A DNA stretch of 64,000 nt from Emergencia timonensis (GTDB lineage: Bacteria > Bacillota > Clostridia > Peptostreptococcales > Anaerovoracaceae). The notes beneath the pieces were generated by a model. That model was not told the DNA's origin. It saw only the letters and a list, made by a program, of their open reading frames with translations, and did no database searches. This document shows, in pieces, positions 63,926-64,000 of this stretch. Every line of letters begins with the position of its first letter. The first letter of the stretch is position 1. Made by a program: the position numbers and the translations under genes. Where the stretch lies: NCBI RefSeq assembly GCF_900086585.1, contig NZ_FLKM01000007.1:145362-209361 (forward strand). The letters run 5' to 3'.

Positions 63926-64000
63926 ATGAAGATAGAACGAGATGAAAGACGCTTTGATTTTCACGATATAGGGCTCGCCATCAAGCGGGCAAGAGAAGCC
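63926..64000 (+). CDS. Helix-turn-helix protein of the element (partial, 5' end only)
   Basis: Only 25 codons are inside the window (MKIERDERRFDFHDIGLAIK and RAREA). FHDIGLAIKRAREA is the start of an XRE-type helix-turn-helix regulator as found in Tn916-like and related elements. AGGTGATGTT stands before ATG 63926. The rest is beyond the right edge. Confidence 0.6.
   Translation, partial: MKIERDERRFDFHDIGLAIKRAREA

Larger units (their letters stand above)
52735..64000. mobile_element. Integrative element, left part (right end outside window)
   Basis: A large serine recombinase at the left end, small element-type genes (DUF6870-like, sigma-like) and a cargo operon for ECF/ABC transport point to an integrative mobilisable or conjugative element. 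The helix-turn-helix gene at the right edge resembles regulators of Tn916-type elements. Base use also looks different from the neighbouring yitT/ybaK region. The exact left boundary is not determined and no attachment duplication can be seen because the right end is missing. Confidence 0.7.

Noticed and set aside
1..64000. CRISPR array
   Set aside because: No set of regularly spaced direct repeats was found; the repeats present are single palindromes or pairs.

Overview
The window reads as chromosome of an anaerobic, low-to-mid GC member of the Bacillota (class Clostridia), probably a gut or host-associated species. This is inferred from strong AGGAGG ribosome sites, the clostridial-style ethanolamine utilisation genes with an ANTAR two-component regulator, YitT, NhaC and xpt/pbuX genes, and an integrative element with a large serine recombinase. 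No rRNA or tRNA gene was recognised and the species cannot be named from sequence alone.

Region 1 (1-8.6 kb) is an ethanolamine utilisation (eut) locus: eutC (cut by the left edge), eutB and eutA, the sensor/antiterminator pair eutW/eutV, an MFS (GPH-type) transporter on the other strand, and eutH. Three transcription units (eutA-B-C, eutV-W, eutH) and, less completely, the MFS gene each begin with an RNA leader that has small hairpins in front of an intrinsic terminator. This is the layout expected for control by EutV, so the locus looks like one antitermination regulon. Region 2 (8.7-15.4 kb) is accessory: a PD-(D/E)XK nuclease plus a membrane protein, a CHAP hydrolase, a LysR regulator divergent from an M20 amidohydrolase and a transporter, and a GrpB-like protein.

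Region 3 (15.5-22.4 kb) is housekeeping: tmRNA (ssrA) and smpB, three tandem type I signal peptidases, a pseudouridine synthase, small unknown genes and class II fructose-bisphosphate aldolase. The ssrA 3' end is flanked by extra copies of its terminal 13 bases, which looks like an integration scar. Region 4 (22.4-32.3 kb) has a membrane-bound LuxR regulator, an NhaC antiporter with a leader terminator (and a relic of a second copy), nicotinate phosphoribosyltransferase, uvrA and uvrB. Region 5 (32.4-41.8 kb) is a signalling cluster: diguanylate cyclase, EAL phosphodiesterase, hybrid histidine kinase and substrate-binding lipoprotein in one operon, followed by a two-winged-helix GntR regulator. 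Region 6 (41.9-52.4 kb) holds a secreted DUF4300-like protein, a LysE exporter with a divergent LysR, xpt-pbuX purine salvage, a repeat-containing surface protein whose start overlaps a divergent sensor kinase, YitT and YbaK.

Region 7 (about 52.7 kb to the right edge) is the left part of an integrative element: serine recombinase, DUF6870-like protein and sigma-like factor. Its cargo is an AraC-regulated operon of an ECF importer (S, T and fused A components) plus two ABC half-transporters, resembling ferric-siderophore import loci. The element continues beyond the window with a helix-turn-helix gene.
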